Below, in pieces: positions 25,918 to 34,563 of a stretch of DNA of 64,000 nucleotides. The notes under the pieces were generated by a model, which was given only the letters and a program-made list of their open reading frames with translations, was not told the origin of the DNA and did no database searches. The first letter of the stretch is position 1. Each line of letters opens with the position of its first letter. The position numbers and the translations under genes are program-made. Source of the stretch: Paenibacillus sp. FSL R7-0345 (lineage in GTDB: Bacteria; Bacillota; Bacilli; Paenibacillales; Paenibacillaceae); contig NZ_CP152002.1 of assembly GCF_038595055.1 (NCBI RefSeq), positions 4,384,501-4,448,500 of the forward strand, written 5' to 3'.

Positions 25918-26881
25918 CTTCCGTTAGCTTCAAGAATAGCTGTTCCAGTGTAGGATTGATTTTATGCACGGCATTTACCTCCACTCCTGCCGCAACCATG
26001 GCTGCAACAGTTTCCGGAATGATGGCTTCGTCCATAGCTGTAATGACTGATCCGCCGCCCATTCCGGCGATTACCGAGTCATCAAGCGTAACTTCATCCA
26101 GCCTGAGCAGCCGGATACCGTGATGCTTTTCCAGAATGCTTCTGGCTGCCGGAACGGGCGCAAGGTCCCATAGCACATAAGGAGAATTGCGGGCAACAAG
26201 CTCATCGACTCCGCCGACAGCCAGCACCCGGCCCTTGCTGATAATGGCCACCCGGTCGCACAACAGCTGGATTTCACTCAGCAGGTGGCTGGAGACGAAG
26301 ACAGCCAGGCCGCCCTCAGCCAGCTTGCGGATAAATTCACGCAGCTCCTTGATTCCCTTGGGATCAAGCCCGTTGGTCGGCTCATCCAGAATGAGCAGCC
26401 GCGGGCGGCCAAGCAGCGCCTGGGCAATACCGAGCCGCTGCCGCATCCCCAGGGAATAGGTGCTGACCTTGTCATGGATACGCTGGTCCAGCCGGACAAT
26501 CTCCACTACCTCGGCAATCCGCTGCGCGTCCACTCCCGGCTGCATCCGGGCGAAATGCTGCAGGTTTTCCCAGCCGGTCAGATAGGTGTAGACTTCCGGA
26601 TTCTCGACGATCGACCCGACGTATTGGAGCGCTTTTTCGGGATTACGGTTAACGTTGTAGCCACAGACTGTTATCGTCCCCTCAGTGGGACGGATCAGAT
26701 CGACGAGCATCCGGATTGTGGTGGTTTTGCCGGCGCCGTTGGGCCCGAGAAATCCGAAGATTTCCCCTTTCTTCACATCAAAAGTGACATCGTCGATGAT
26801 CCATTTCCGGCTGATTTTTTTGCGGACGCCCCTTACCGACAGCACCACATCTCCCGGCTCTGTCTCTCTCACCTTTTCCAT
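25901..26881 (-). CDS. ABC transporter ATP-binding protein (BcrA-like)
   Basis: This is a 326-residue ATPase. Walker A is GPNGAGKT at 46-53, the signature is YSLGMRQRLGIAQ (about 143), Walker B is LLILDEPTNGLD (about 165) and the switch His is in SSHLLSEI. The C-terminal extension of about 100 residues is usual for ABC-2 partners. It is the first gene of a two-gene operon with the permease downstream. There is no adjoining two-component system, so control is not evident. Confidence 0.92.
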   Translation of the reverse strand: MEKVRETEPGDVVLSVRGVRKKISRKWIIDDVTFDVKKGEIFGFLGPNGAGKTTTIRMLVDLIRPTEGTITVCGYNVNRNPEKALQYVGSIVENPEVYTYLTGWENLQHFARMQPGVDAQRIAEVVEIVRLDQRIHDKVSTYSLGMRQRLGIAQALLGRPRLLILDEPTNGLDPKGIKELREFIRKLAEGGLAVFVSSHLLSEIQLLCDRVAIISKGRVLAVGGVDELVARNSPYVLWDLAPVPAARSILEKHHGIRLLRLDEVTLDDSVIAGMGGGSVITAMDEAIIPETVAAMVAAGVEVNAVHKINPTLEQLFLKLTEGESID

Positions 26882-26938
26882 ATTTAAACAACTCCTTGCT
26901 GTCGCTCATGTCTCATATTGTTGGATTGCATTCTGCTA

Positions 26939-27883
26939 TTAGCGTATAGCCTGTACAATCCGTTCGCTGATCCGCTGGTAACCGTCGCCGTTCGGGTGAA
27001 AATGATCATTCGAGAGATACTTGTCCAGATGGCGGTTAAACAAATCAAAGGTCGGAACAAGCGTCATATTGCTGTGCGTGTTGATGATGTCCATTGCGGC
27101 ATTGTTCCAGGCGGTTACCGCCTGATTCCCAGGCACAAGCAAATCCTCAATATCGCCAAAAGGGTTGTACAAGCCCACATAGTAAACCTGCGCCTGCGGA
27201 TTGATCTCTGCAATCGTCTCCAGAATCTCCCCCAGCCGCTTTGCCGCATCCGGCAGGGCAGCCAGCAGCGCTTCCGGTGTCAATTCATCTTCATTTGGCT
27301 TCGGGGTAGAGGTAACAAGCGCGCTCGGCTTTCCGTCAAGAATACCGCCGGGCTGCGCTGCGCTGGTGTCGCCCTCAGCATCGCCGGCCGGAGCCTGCTC
27401 CGCCTGTACTCCCTCTTCTGTCTGCATCCCTGTTCCGGTTCCCAGTAGATCCGAGCCCCGGAACAGGTCGTTGCCGCCGATGGATACCAGCACCACACTC
27501 GCCTGCCGCAGCGCATACTGGACGCCCTCCTCCTGCAGCTTGGTCTGCAGTCCGGCCGTTGTCAGCCCGTTAATCCCCATATTCCCGAGCAGCTCCGCCT
27601 GGCCTCCGCCTTCGGTTAAGCCGTCCAGCGTCCGTCTGACAAAACCGCTGCCGCTGTTGTCGCCTGTGCCTTTGGCCAGGGAGTCGCCCAGCGCCAGTAT
27701 CTTCAGCTTATCTGCTGCAGCCGGCGCAGGTGTGGCGCTCTCCTGCGGCAATGAGCTGGTCAGCGTTTCGCCCTGCGGATTAATAATATCGTTTGCTGCA
27801 TACACAAACCCCACAATTAAAAGAAGTGTAGCCGCTATGGAAATCAGGCTTACTATCCGCCAGGTCCATTTCGAATCCTTCAC
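26939..27883 (-). CDS. Membrane-anchored SGNH/GDSL hydrolase
   Basis: This is a 314-residue extracellular esterase-type hydrolase with one N-terminal membrane anchor (about 8-30). Catalytic blocks: LALGDSLAKGTGD with Ser68 (block I), SIGGNDLF (block III) and NDHFHPNGDGY with the Asp/His pair (block V). An insertion of about 60 residues rich in Ala, Gly, Glu and Gln separates blocks III and V and looks like a flexible linker. The start is GTG at 27881-27883, with GGAGGG at 7 nt. The longer open frame from 27922 places that ribosome site inside the gene and is rejected. Confidence 0.87.
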   Translation of the reverse strand: MKDSKWTWRIVSLISIAATLLLIVGFVYAANDIINPQGETLTSSLPQESATPAPAAADKLKILALGDSLAKGTGDNSGSGFVRRTLDGLTEGGGQAELLGNMGINGLTTAGLQTKLQEEGVQYALRQASVVLVSIGGNDLFRGSDLLGTGTGMQTEEGVQAEQAPAGDAEGDTSAAQPGGILDGKPSALVTSTPKPNEDELTPEALLAALPDAAKRLGEILETIAEINPQAQVYYVGLYNPFGDIEDLLVPGNQAVTAWNNAAMDIINTHSNMTLVPTFDLFNRHLDKYLSNDHFHPNGDGYQRISERIVQAIR

Positions 27884-28081
27884 AGCAATCCCTCCGTATG
27901 CCTCTATTCTCCATTGTTCCACATTTTACAAACTTCTTAACGTATGTAAATAAACATAATTCTTCTATACACAATTTGCAAATAAGCAGCTAGCATTACA
28001 AAGCCGTTAACCCTTTTTCACTTTCTTTTAATATTAAGGCTGTATGCTGGAGACAACTAAGCGTTTAAGGGGTGGACACGA

Positions 28082-29059
28082 ATGCCTAACATTTGGATGC
28101 ATCTGGAGTACGGACAGCAGCTTGCGGAGGAGCTTCAGGGGGAAATTGCTTGTCTGGCAGACATTAAAACCTCACCCGAGCTGTACCAGCTGGGCTGCCA
28201 AGGGCCGGATATTCTGCTGTATCACAGCTTTCTTCCCTGGAAAAAAGAAAACCGGGCCCTCCGGCTCGGTGATATCATGCATACAGAGAAATGCGGCCCG
28301 GTGCTGATCGAGTTCTGGGAGCGGACAATGGCCCTGCCTGACGGGGAGCGGCGGGAAGCCCAGCAATATTTTCTCGGATTCGTCACCCACCATCTGCTTG
28401 ACCGCAATCTTCATCCCTATATCAACTGGAAAGCAGGCTACAAGCACCGTAATCACCAGCGTTTTGAGATTGTGCTGGACACTTTGTTCATGAAGTCACT
28501 GAAGCAGATGAATACCTGGCAGCATGCCTCCTGGAAAAGAATCAATGTCGGCTCCCACCTGCCTGTAAATGTCCACAGTATTCTGCATGAAACGGCTTTG
28601 CGTTGGTATCCGGAAACCGGCAGACTGCCTGCAGAGATGTGGGATGAAGCCTATCTCGATATGCTGCTGGCCCATAAGTTCCTCTACGATCCGAAGGGCT
28701 GGAAGAAATCCCTGCTGCGCGGCAAAGCCCTCCGGCTCTTCTCACAGCCGCTGACCCCTGCTGAGGAGCAGCTGGATTATTTGAACGAACAGCGTGGCGA
28801 GTGGCGGCATTCCGCCCTCTACTCCGAGGTGCGCACAGAGAGTGTCTGGGATTTGTGGGAGCAGGCGCTGGCAGAAGGGCGGACTGTCCTGCGGGCGCTT
28901 GCTGCTTGGCTGAACAGCCCGTCAACAGCGGAAGGAAGCCGGGCACTGGAGCATTTTAGGCTGGTGCTGGGTGACCGTTCCTACGATACAGGCAAAGAAT
29001 GCAGCAGCCGGCTGAAGAATCAGTATGCCGAACCGATCTGGGAGGCAGGCATTTCCTGA
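28082..29059 (+). CDS. Zinc-dependent phospholipase C-like protein
   Basis: This 325-residue protein has the PF00882-type pattern of bacterial zinc phospholipase C. PNIWMHLEYGQQL lies at the start, then CQGPDILLYHSFLPW, GDIMHTEKCG and FVTHHLLDRNLHPYINW, supplying the His and Asp ligands for three zinc ions. There is no signal peptide, unlike secreted clostridial phospholipases, so it is probably cytoplasmic and may act on a different phosphoester. The ribosome site AAGGGGTGG precedes the ATG. It is a monocistronic unit closed by a strong terminator. Confidence 0.8.
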   Translation: MPNIWMHLEYGQQLAEELQGEIACLADIKTSPELYQLGCQGPDILLYHSFLPWKKENRALRLGDIMHTEKCGPVLIEFWERTMALPDGERREAQQYFLGFVTHHLLDRNLHPYINWKAGYKHRNHQRFEIVLDTLFMKSLKQMNTWQHASWKRINVGSHLPVNVHSILHETALRWYPETGRLPAEMWDEAYLDMLLAHKFLYDPKGWKKSLLRGKALRLFSQPLTPAEEQLDYLNEQRGEWRHSALYSEVRTESVWDLWEQALAEGRTVLRALAAWLNSPSTAEGSRALEHFRLVLGDRSYDTGKECSSRLKNQYAEPIWEAGIS

Positions 29060-29085
29060 ACATCCGTTACGGGATTCCGCCAAAA

Positions 29086-29143
29086 AAAGGACTGCGCTGG
29101 AGTGAGCTATTTTCGCGGCTCATCTAGGCAGTCCTTTATATTT
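29086..29143. terminator. Bidirectional terminator between convergent genes
   Basis: AAAGGACTGC (29086-29095) pairs with GCAGTCCTTT (29128-29137), with an inner GAGTGAGC/GCTCATC stem. A-rich and T-rich flanks lie on the two sides, so it can serve both the plus-strand phospholipase-like gene and the minus-strand CAP gene. Confidence 0.8.
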
Positions 29144-29155
29144 TAACTATGCAGC

Positions 29156-29914
29156 TTATTTCCCGATAAACTCCTGTACCCAGTAGTTGTTGTCATACCC
29201 TACTCCGATATAATTAAAGTTAGCACTGAGAATGTTGGCACGGTGACCCGCACTGTTCATCCAGGCCGTCATAACCTCCTGAGGTGTTTTCTGGCCCATA
29301 GCAATGTTCTCACCGGCTGCCCGGTACGTTACGCCAAAGGACTTCATCATATCAAAAGGTGATCCATACGTCGGCGAAGTGTGGGAGAAATAGTTGTTAA
29401 CACGCATATCTGTCGCCTTGGCCGCCGCCACCTTGTTAAGACTGTCCAGGGCAGACACAGGAGACAGTCCGGCTGCAGCGCGCTCTTTATTCACCAGGTC
29501 TACTACCTGTTTTACAAAAGAAGCCTGTGCAGTAGTTGCAGTTGCGGCCGGTGCTGCAGTTGCGGCTGGCTTGGCAGTGGCTGCAGGTGTTGCTGCTGGC
29601 TTAGCTGTAGCTACTGGTTTAGCAGTCGCTACAGGTGCAGCTGTTGCAGCAGGCTTGGCAGTTGCGGCCGGTGCTGCGGTATTCTGAGGTACAACCGGTG
29701 TTTTAAACTTCGTTACTGTTACTGTATTTCCGTTAAAAGAAAATTCCTTGTTGCTATATTTAGTGAAGTATTGCATGAATTGGGCAAAGCTTGTAGTGTT
29801 CGCTGCTGTAGTTGTTCCGCTGGCTGCATCCGCCTGTAACGGAAGAGAAATGCTCAGCGCCATCACCGCTGCTACGCTTCCACCAATCATTGCTTTTACA
29901 GTTTTGCTCTTCAT
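29156..29914 (-). CDS. Secreted CAP/SCP-domain protein (YkwD-like)
   Basis: This is a 252-residue secreted protein. The signal peptide runs to about residue 30 (LQADA cleavage). A short domain is followed by a low-complexity linker of repeated APAATAKP-type units (about 78-125). The CAP domain (about 130-252) starts VKQVVDLVNKERAAAGLSPV and has YFSHTSPTYGSPFDMM, AGENIAMG, and MNSAGHRANILSANFNYIGVGY with the conserved His and Glu of the cavity. Related Bacillus proteins appear in spore and cell-wall contexts. The function of bacterial CAP domains is not established. Confidence 0.9.
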   Translation of the reverse strand: MKSKTVKAMIGGSVAAVMALSISLPLQADAASGTTTAANTTSFAQFMQYFTKYSNKEFSFNGNTVTVTKFKTPVVPQNTAAPAATAKPAATAAPVATAKPVATAKPAATPAATAKPAATAAPAATATTAQASFVKQVVDLVNKERAAAGLSPVSALDSLNKVAAAKATDMRVNNYFSHTSPTYGSPFDMMKSFGVTYRAAGENIAMGQKTPQEVMTAWMNSAGHRANILSANFNYIGVGYDNNYWVQEFIGK

Positions 29915-30093
29915 TATGCCATCTCCTTGTTTGTTCTTGTTGTGTGTACAGTGCTGAAACTGTGCTGAATCATTTATTACAAAGTTGTCATTTCTTCCTC
30001 AGTCATTGTAGCATAAAACTATCAGCTGTGCGTTGCTAATTTTTTACACTGCGAGATTCAGAGAAAGGCTTGTCCGGCCTATATACCTAAAAA

Positions 30094-30120
30094 ACTGCCA
30101 CCTGATCTACAGGAAGCAGT
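30094..30120 (-). terminator. Terminator after the WG-repeat gene
   Basis: On the minus strand ACTGCTTCCTG pairs with CAGGTGGCAGT (two imperfect positions) and is followed by TTTTTT. It lies 56 bp after the stop. Confidence 0.65.
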
Positions 30121-30175
30121 CTGCGTTGCATGCTAATGCTTGCTATTCTATTTATCGGTACAGCTGTCTGTTTTG

Positions 30176-32140
30176 TTAATGAAAAGACTGCCAGAAGTCA
30201 CCTTCTGTCGAGATCAGGCCCATAATCTCTGCATACGGAATCCGGAAGGTCGGAAAGCCGGCGGCGTATGGAGCAATCTCATAAGGTGCAAAATACAGGT
30301 ACAGCGCATCCTCATCCACATAAAACGGCTGGTCTGCTGTAATGCCCTTATACGTATCCGGAAAAACATAAGAGTACTGCGGATCATTAGCGATCTGCTT
30401 GCCGACGATCTCACTGAGCTTTTCGACGTATCTGCTGCCCGGCTTGAACAAATCACTGAGCTTATAAAATCTGCCGCTGCGCAGATTGACATGCTCATAC
30501 AGCTTGGTAGGCATGCCATGAGCTGCGCCGAACGGGTAATTATAACCGTTAAGCTCCAGCACAAGCAGATTTTTACGGAAAAATGCTACGGCAAAATCCC
30601 CGGTGTAGCTGAAATCCTGCGACGTCCCGCCGCTGCCCACCCCTTCGGCCTTGGAAAGGCTGCGCAGCCTGCTGTTAACGGCCTTGGACACTTCAATGTC
30701 TGCGATGCCTTCAATGACCGGGTAGTAAACGAGATAATCCCTGTTCGGTTTATATTTTTTCTCCAGTACAGAGTATGGAGGCCGGAGCGGAATGACGCCG
30801 TTCTGCCGCCATACCTGCTTGCCCCTGCGGTCATAATACGCTGTGCGCTGATCAACATCCGCCCGGATCAGGCTGCCGCTGAAGGATAAGGTACCGGACC
30901 CGGCGATAACCGGCGGCTGGGATGCTCTTTTCCCGCTTTTATCGATAAAATAAGTATCCTTGGCATCGTAGACGGAAGCCAGCCCGTGCTGATAATTGTT
31001 CACCCCGAGCAGCGGATGATTGCTGAGCACTCTGCCGGTTACAGCATCTGCAATCACATATCGTGAGCCCCGGTAAGGCTGGTCGGCATAGACAGGCGTT
31101 CCCAGCGCAACCCGGTTCTCACCCAGCTGCTGTACCTCGTAATAGGTGGCCGGAATGATCTGTTTGCCCTGTTTGTCGATCAACCCGTAGGCATTCCCGT
31201 AATTCTCCGCTGTGTTGATCACGGCCCGCCCTTCCGAAAAAGGCAGCGCAGCCGTAAATTGCGGCTTAATTGCGACACTCCCATCCAGGTTAAGGTAGCC
31301 GTATTTGCCGTTCTCCGTCTCCTGATAGGCCAGCAGCCCGTCACCCGGGTTCCCCACAAAAGCGTGTTTGTACGCATGCAGCACCTTGCCGGCCGGATCA
31401 ATCAGCGCGTATTCGCCTTCAGCGGTTTTTACCAGGGCAGTTCCATTCATGAAGTCGCCCGCATCCAAATAGACGGCAGGCAACACTTCCTTGCCCTGTG
31501 CATCAATATATCCGTAACGCGAGCCGCCTGCAGTAGTACTTTGCCTGGAAAAAAGCGCCCGCCCCTCATGCAGCGAATTCAGATAATCGTACCGCGCCGC
31601 AGTGACTTCCCTGCCTTTTTCATCAATCAGCGTATAGCCTTTGGCATCAGAAACGACAGCCCGCCCTTCCGCGAACGGTGCGATAAAGGAGTAATAGGGT
31701 TTGACTTTTTCACGTCCGCTGCTGTCAATCAGGCCGCTGCTGTTTTTGCGCTGCACGATCGCCAGACCGTTATCCTGAAAATCCTCGGCATACTCATACC
31801 GGGGTTCTATTGCAGTCCGTCCTTCATTGTTGATGTATCCCCACAGTGTACCTTCTTTGGTTTTAAAAGGGGCCGGATGCAGCACTTCTGCCCGCAGACC
31901 GTCTGCAGCATCTATGCCCAATGTGATGAGAGGCTCCAGCGGCTTGACGAAGTAATCCACCCGGTACAGCCCCGCCTCGGCGGGAAGCGTTACGAACAGC
32001 TCATCATCCGCGCGGATGAAATCCTCCTCCTGCTGGGCCACGTATTCATTCCAGCCGATCCCGTCCCACTTCCACACTTCCGTCTGCAAAAGACCGTTGT
32101 CATTTCCTTTTGCCAGCTCATTCAGCTTAATTCTCAGCAT
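30176..32140 (-). CDS. WG-repeat protein with C-terminal DUF3298-like domain
   Basis: This is a 654-residue protein. After about 90 residues of unique sequence come at least six WG/KWG-type beta repeats: GYINNEGRTAIEPRYEYAEDF, GLIDSSGREKVKPYYSFIAPF, TLIDEKGREVTAARYDYLNSL, GYIDAQGKEVLPAVYLDAGDF, GYLNLDGSVAIKPQFTAALPF and GLIDKQGKQIIPATYYEVQQL. The C-terminal 200 residues resemble the DUF3298 domain of RsiV/PdaC-type proteins (FGAAHGMPTKLYEHVNLRSGRFYKLSDLF). There is no signal peptide or membrane segment at the N-terminus, although the C-terminal domain is usually extracytoplasmic. It is a single-gene unit of unknown function. Confidence 0.8.
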   Translation of the reverse strand: MLRIKLNELAKGNDNGLLQTEVWKWDGIGWNEYVAQQEEDFIRADDELFVTLPAEAGLYRVDYFVKPLEPLITLGIDAADGLRAEVLHPAPFKTKEGTLWGYINNEGRTAIEPRYEYAEDFQDNGLAIVQRKNSSGLIDSSGREKVKPYYSFIAPFAEGRAVVSDAKGYTLIDEKGREVTAARYDYLNSLHEGRALFSRQSTTAGGSRYGYIDAQGKEVLPAVYLDAGDFMNGTALVKTAEGEYALIDPAGKVLHAYKHAFVGNPGDGLLAYQETENGKYGYLNLDGSVAIKPQFTAALPFSEGRAVINTAENYGNAYGLIDKQGKQIIPATYYEVQQLGENRVALGTPVYADQPYRGSRYVIADAVTGRVLSNHPLLGVNNYQHGLASVYDAKDTYFIDKSGKRASQPPVIAGSGTLSFSGSLIRADVDQRTAYYDRRGKQVWRQNGVIPLRPPYSVLEKKYKPNRDYLVYYPVIEGIADIEVSKAVNSRLRSLSKAEGVGSGGTSQDFSYTGDFAVAFFRKNLLVLELNGYNYPFGAAHGMPTKLYEHVNLRSGRFYKLSDLFKPGSRYVEKLSEIVGKQIANDPQYSYVFPDTYKGITADQPFYVDEDALYLYFAPYEIAPYAAGFPTFRIPYAEIMGLISTEGDFWQSFH

Positions 32141-32322
32141 GCCCGTCGCTCCTTTATAAAGGCTTTTGCCTATAGCGTATGAAGTTGAGGGGGAAAGGGT
32201 GTTTTTGTGCCAGGTTGGTAAAAAAGAATGCGGGAGTGCGGAATGTAGAGCTATGGTTGCGGGAATGTGAGGAATTGCCGGGTGTGACTGCGGACTGCGA
32301 GGATTATGCGGGACTTCCGCGG

Positions 32323-32478
32323 TTTTTGGACTTCCGGCCGCTGTTGTCTTCGGATTTCCTTTATTTATACCGCTGTCAGCGGGTGAAATCCGAAGACAGT
32401 ATTGCTTCCGTAGCGAGCTTTCCTGCGGAAAGCTTTCAGGCGGACGCTACGCTCCTGCAGTTCCAAAATCCGCTCCGT
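32323..32478. repeat. Family D structured repeat, copy 2
   Basis: This is the second ~155-bp copy of the element at 22540-22696. Its stems are GTCTTCGGATTT/AAATCCGAAGAC, CCGCT/AGCGG, GTAGCG/CGCTAC and AGCTTTCC/GGAAAGCT, all perfect. Two stems differ from copy 1 by paired changes. An open frame runs through it (32179-32553), but this is incidental. Confidence 0.85.
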
Positions 32479-32839
32479 CCCTCCCATCCTCTTCGTTGGG
32501 AAGATCAAAAACAGCACAAAAACACCCTTTGGCGGGTGTTGGCCGAAAGCTAAGGGCAGCTGCGCTCTGCCCTTGGTCTTTGACTGGAATTATGATGCCC
32601 TATGGGCTGTCAGCAATTGTCTAATCACACTTCCTGACGGTCCACGTCTACAGATGCTAATGAGATACCGGAGGTGTTTAGGCGTAGTTACAGTTTAAAA
32701 GACTTCAGAGATGGATTGGGCACGTTTATTACACTAATTTTTGAGCTACCTGCTACCTTCGATAAAACAATATTACTGTCAGATAAAATAATATGACTGC
32801 GGATCAGAAATCTATCCTGTACTCATTCCCGAAACTTCT
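32479..32839. other. Gene-free stretch with two small hairpins
   Basis: There is no plausible gene. AACACCC/GGGTGTT (32521-32540) and AAGGGCAG/CTGCCCTT (32552-32574) are adjacent perfect hairpins without long T runs. The rest shows nothing I can name. Confidence 0.4.
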
Positions 32840-33038
32840 CTAACGGACTCAGATGACCTTACTCGTGGGATTTCGGGCATGTTCATATTCTAACGGACAC
32901 CAGCGGCGTTATTTGGCGCACTTTTGCCCAAAGTGGGGCTTAAGAGCATGAATAACGGCATCTGTGAGTTAGACTAATAAGTAGACACGGTAAATCCAAC
33001 CCAAGATAATAGAATAAACTCTAAAAGAGGTGGTAACC

Positions 33039-33332
33039 GTGGCGGAACGGAAGCGATATAACAAACAGTTCAAAGAAGAAACGGTGAAGTATATCCAGGA
33101 ACAAAGAAAATCCATGGACGAGATTGCCCTGGAACTTAATATTCCCAAGGGGACTCTCAAGAGCTGGATGATGACCTACCGGCAGTTCCCCGATGAACCG
33201 TTTGTAGGAAGTGGTAAGCTGCGTACTCAAGAACAACAGATTGTAACGCTAGAACAAAAGAACAAAGATCTCGAAGAGGAAGTCGCTATCCTAAAAAAAG
33301 CGTTGCACATCTTCAGCAAAGACCGGAGCTGA
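33039..33332 (+). CDS. IS3-family transposase OrfA
   Basis: This is a 97-residue DNA-binding subunit. A helix-turn-helix of the IS3 OrfA type (RKRYNKQFKEETVKYIQ... IALELNIPKGTLKSWMMTYR) is followed by a leucine-zipper-like coiled coil (LRTQEQQIVTLEQKNKDLEEEVAILKKAL). The start is GTG 33039, since AGAGGTGG lies just before it. A GTG at 33030 lies inside that ribosome site. Near its end the A7 run at 33293-33299 can shift ribosomes into the orfB frame. Confidence 0.92.
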   Translation: MAERKRYNKQFKEETVKYIQEQRKSMDEIALELNIPKGTLKSWMMTYRQFPDEPFVGSGKLRTQEQQIVTLEQKNKDLEEEVAILKKALHIFSKDRS

Positions 33333-34216
33333 AATTTCAGTTTATTGAGGAGCACCGCTCAACATTCCGGATCGAGAAGATGTGCAGCGTACTCGGTGTA
33401 TCCCGAAGTGGATATTACAAATGGCGGACAGCCCCTCCTAGTAAACGGAAGCAGAGCCGGGACTATCTGGTCGAGCGTATTAAGTATCACTTTCATGACA
33501 ATGATGCGATTTATGGCAGTCCAAAAATCACCAGAAAACTGCATGAAGAAGGACTCTCGGTTGGTGAAAAAACCGTAGGTAGACTCATGCGGGCACATGA
33601 GCTCCGCTCCCAGGCGATGGGAAGATTTAAAGTCCAAACCACAGATTCAAACCATGACTCCCCCATTGCTCCGAATTGGCTAAACCAACATTTTGATGTG
33701 TGCACAAAACCTAACCAAGTTTGGGTTACAGATATTACCTATATCCGTACGCGCCAAGGCACGGTCTATTTAGCGAGTGTTCTTGACTTGTACACGCGTA
33801 AAATTGTGGGTTGGCAGCTCGGAAACCGAATGAAAGTAGAGTTGGTTTCTGCGGCGCTAGACAAGGCCTACGCAGCCCAGAAACCGGACAAGGGAGTCAT
33901 TCACCATTCGGACCGGGGAAGCCAGTACGCCTCCGTAGAATACCGCAAGAAGTTAAAAGAGTACCATATGATTCGCAGTATGAGTCGCAGGGGAAACTGC
34001 TACGACAATGCGTGCATTGAATCGTTCCACAGCATTCTTAAGCGAGAAATGATTTACCGTAGGGCGACCTTCCAAACTCAGAAAGAAGCTGCAAACCATC
34101 TGTTCCGTTATATTGAGTTCTTTTACAACCGGAAACGAATACACAGTAAGCTAGGTTATCTCTCCCCGGATCGCTTTGAGTCACAGTATTACAGCACACT
34201 TAAACGTGCCAACTGA
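33299..34216 (+). CDS. IS3-family transposase OrfB (made by -1 frameshift)
   Basis: This is the catalytic part of the transposase. Read in the -1 frame from the slippery A7 run it continues HLQQRPELKFQFIEEHRSTF and then MCSVLGVSRSGYYKW. DDE residues: Asp in VWVTDITYI, Asp in IHHSDRGSQYAS and Glu in YDNACIESFHSILKRE. The first ATG in this frame is only at 33380 and has no ribosome site, so it is best read as the 3' part of an OrfAB fusion. The C-terminus YNRKRIHSKLGYLSPDRFE is typical. Confidence 0.9.
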   Translation, partial: SVAHLQQRPELKFQFIEEHRSTFRIEKMCSVLGVSRSGYYKWRTAPPSKRKQSRDYLVERIKYHFHDNDAIYGSPKITRKLHEEGLSVGEKTVGRLMRAHELRSQAMGRFKVQTTDSNHDSPIAPNWLNQHFDVCTKPNQVWVTDITYIRTRQGTVYLASVLDLYTRKIVGWQLGNRMKVELVSAALDKAYAAQKPDKGVIHHSDRGSQYASVEYRKKLKEYHMIRSMSRRGNCYDNACIESFHSILKREMIYRRATFQTQKEAANHLFRYIEFFYNRKRIHSKLGYLSPDRFESQYYSTLKRAN

Positions 34217-34563
34217 CCCTTTTTACCGTGTCCACTCTGTTGACTTAAGCACACTGAGTCCGTTAGGCGGGCAGAAAAGCGAAAAATCAGCAAATAGCGG
34301 CTCCTCTGTCCGTTAGAAATTTCCACCAGTAAAAACGACTCGCTAGTTCCGTCATATTGGAGCATCACGAGGTATTAGAACCAAGTATTGCTCATACGTG
34401 TGAAACACAATTCGAGCATCCGAGTAGAATCTCGGAGCGCAAAATTGTAATGTTTGGGGGTAAGCTCGTTATTATAATGTACGACAGCACTAGGCCAGTT
34501 TAGCGACTGGTCGCTATTCAAGCGCATCACTTAATGTCCGCTAATCAAGAATCGGTACCTTAA

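Larger units (their letters stand above)
32965..34253 (+). mobile_element. IS3-family (IS150-like) insertion sequence, 1289 bp
   Basis: The element carries orfA and orfB in overlapping frames. The left end TGAGTTAGAC...AGTAGACACGGTAAA and the right end (read inward) TGTGCTTAAG...AGTGGACACGGTAAA are imperfect terminal inverted repeats ending 5'-TG. It is flanked by a 3-bp direct repeat CTG (32962-32964 and 34254-34256), the usual duplication for this group. Removing the IS and one CTG restores an intact family C repeat unit, which independently confirms both boundaries. Both frames are intact, so it may be active. Confidence 0.88.
32840..34316. repeat. Family C four-unit hairpin element, split by the IS3 element
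   Basis: Units begin near 32840 (CTAACGGACTCAGATGACCT), 32890 (CTAACGGACACCAGCGGCGT), 32949 (GAATAACGGCATCTG, then the IS, then AGTCCGTTAG at 34257-34266) and 34289 (AATAGCGGCTCCTCTGTCCG). With the IS and one target copy removed, the steps are about 50, 59 and 48. Units 3 and 4 are inverted relative to 1 and 2. Confidence 0.75.

Noticed and set aside
32179..32553. 124-residue plus-strand open frame
   Set aside because: It runs straight through the family D repeat, has no ribosome site and shows no protein-like domain.
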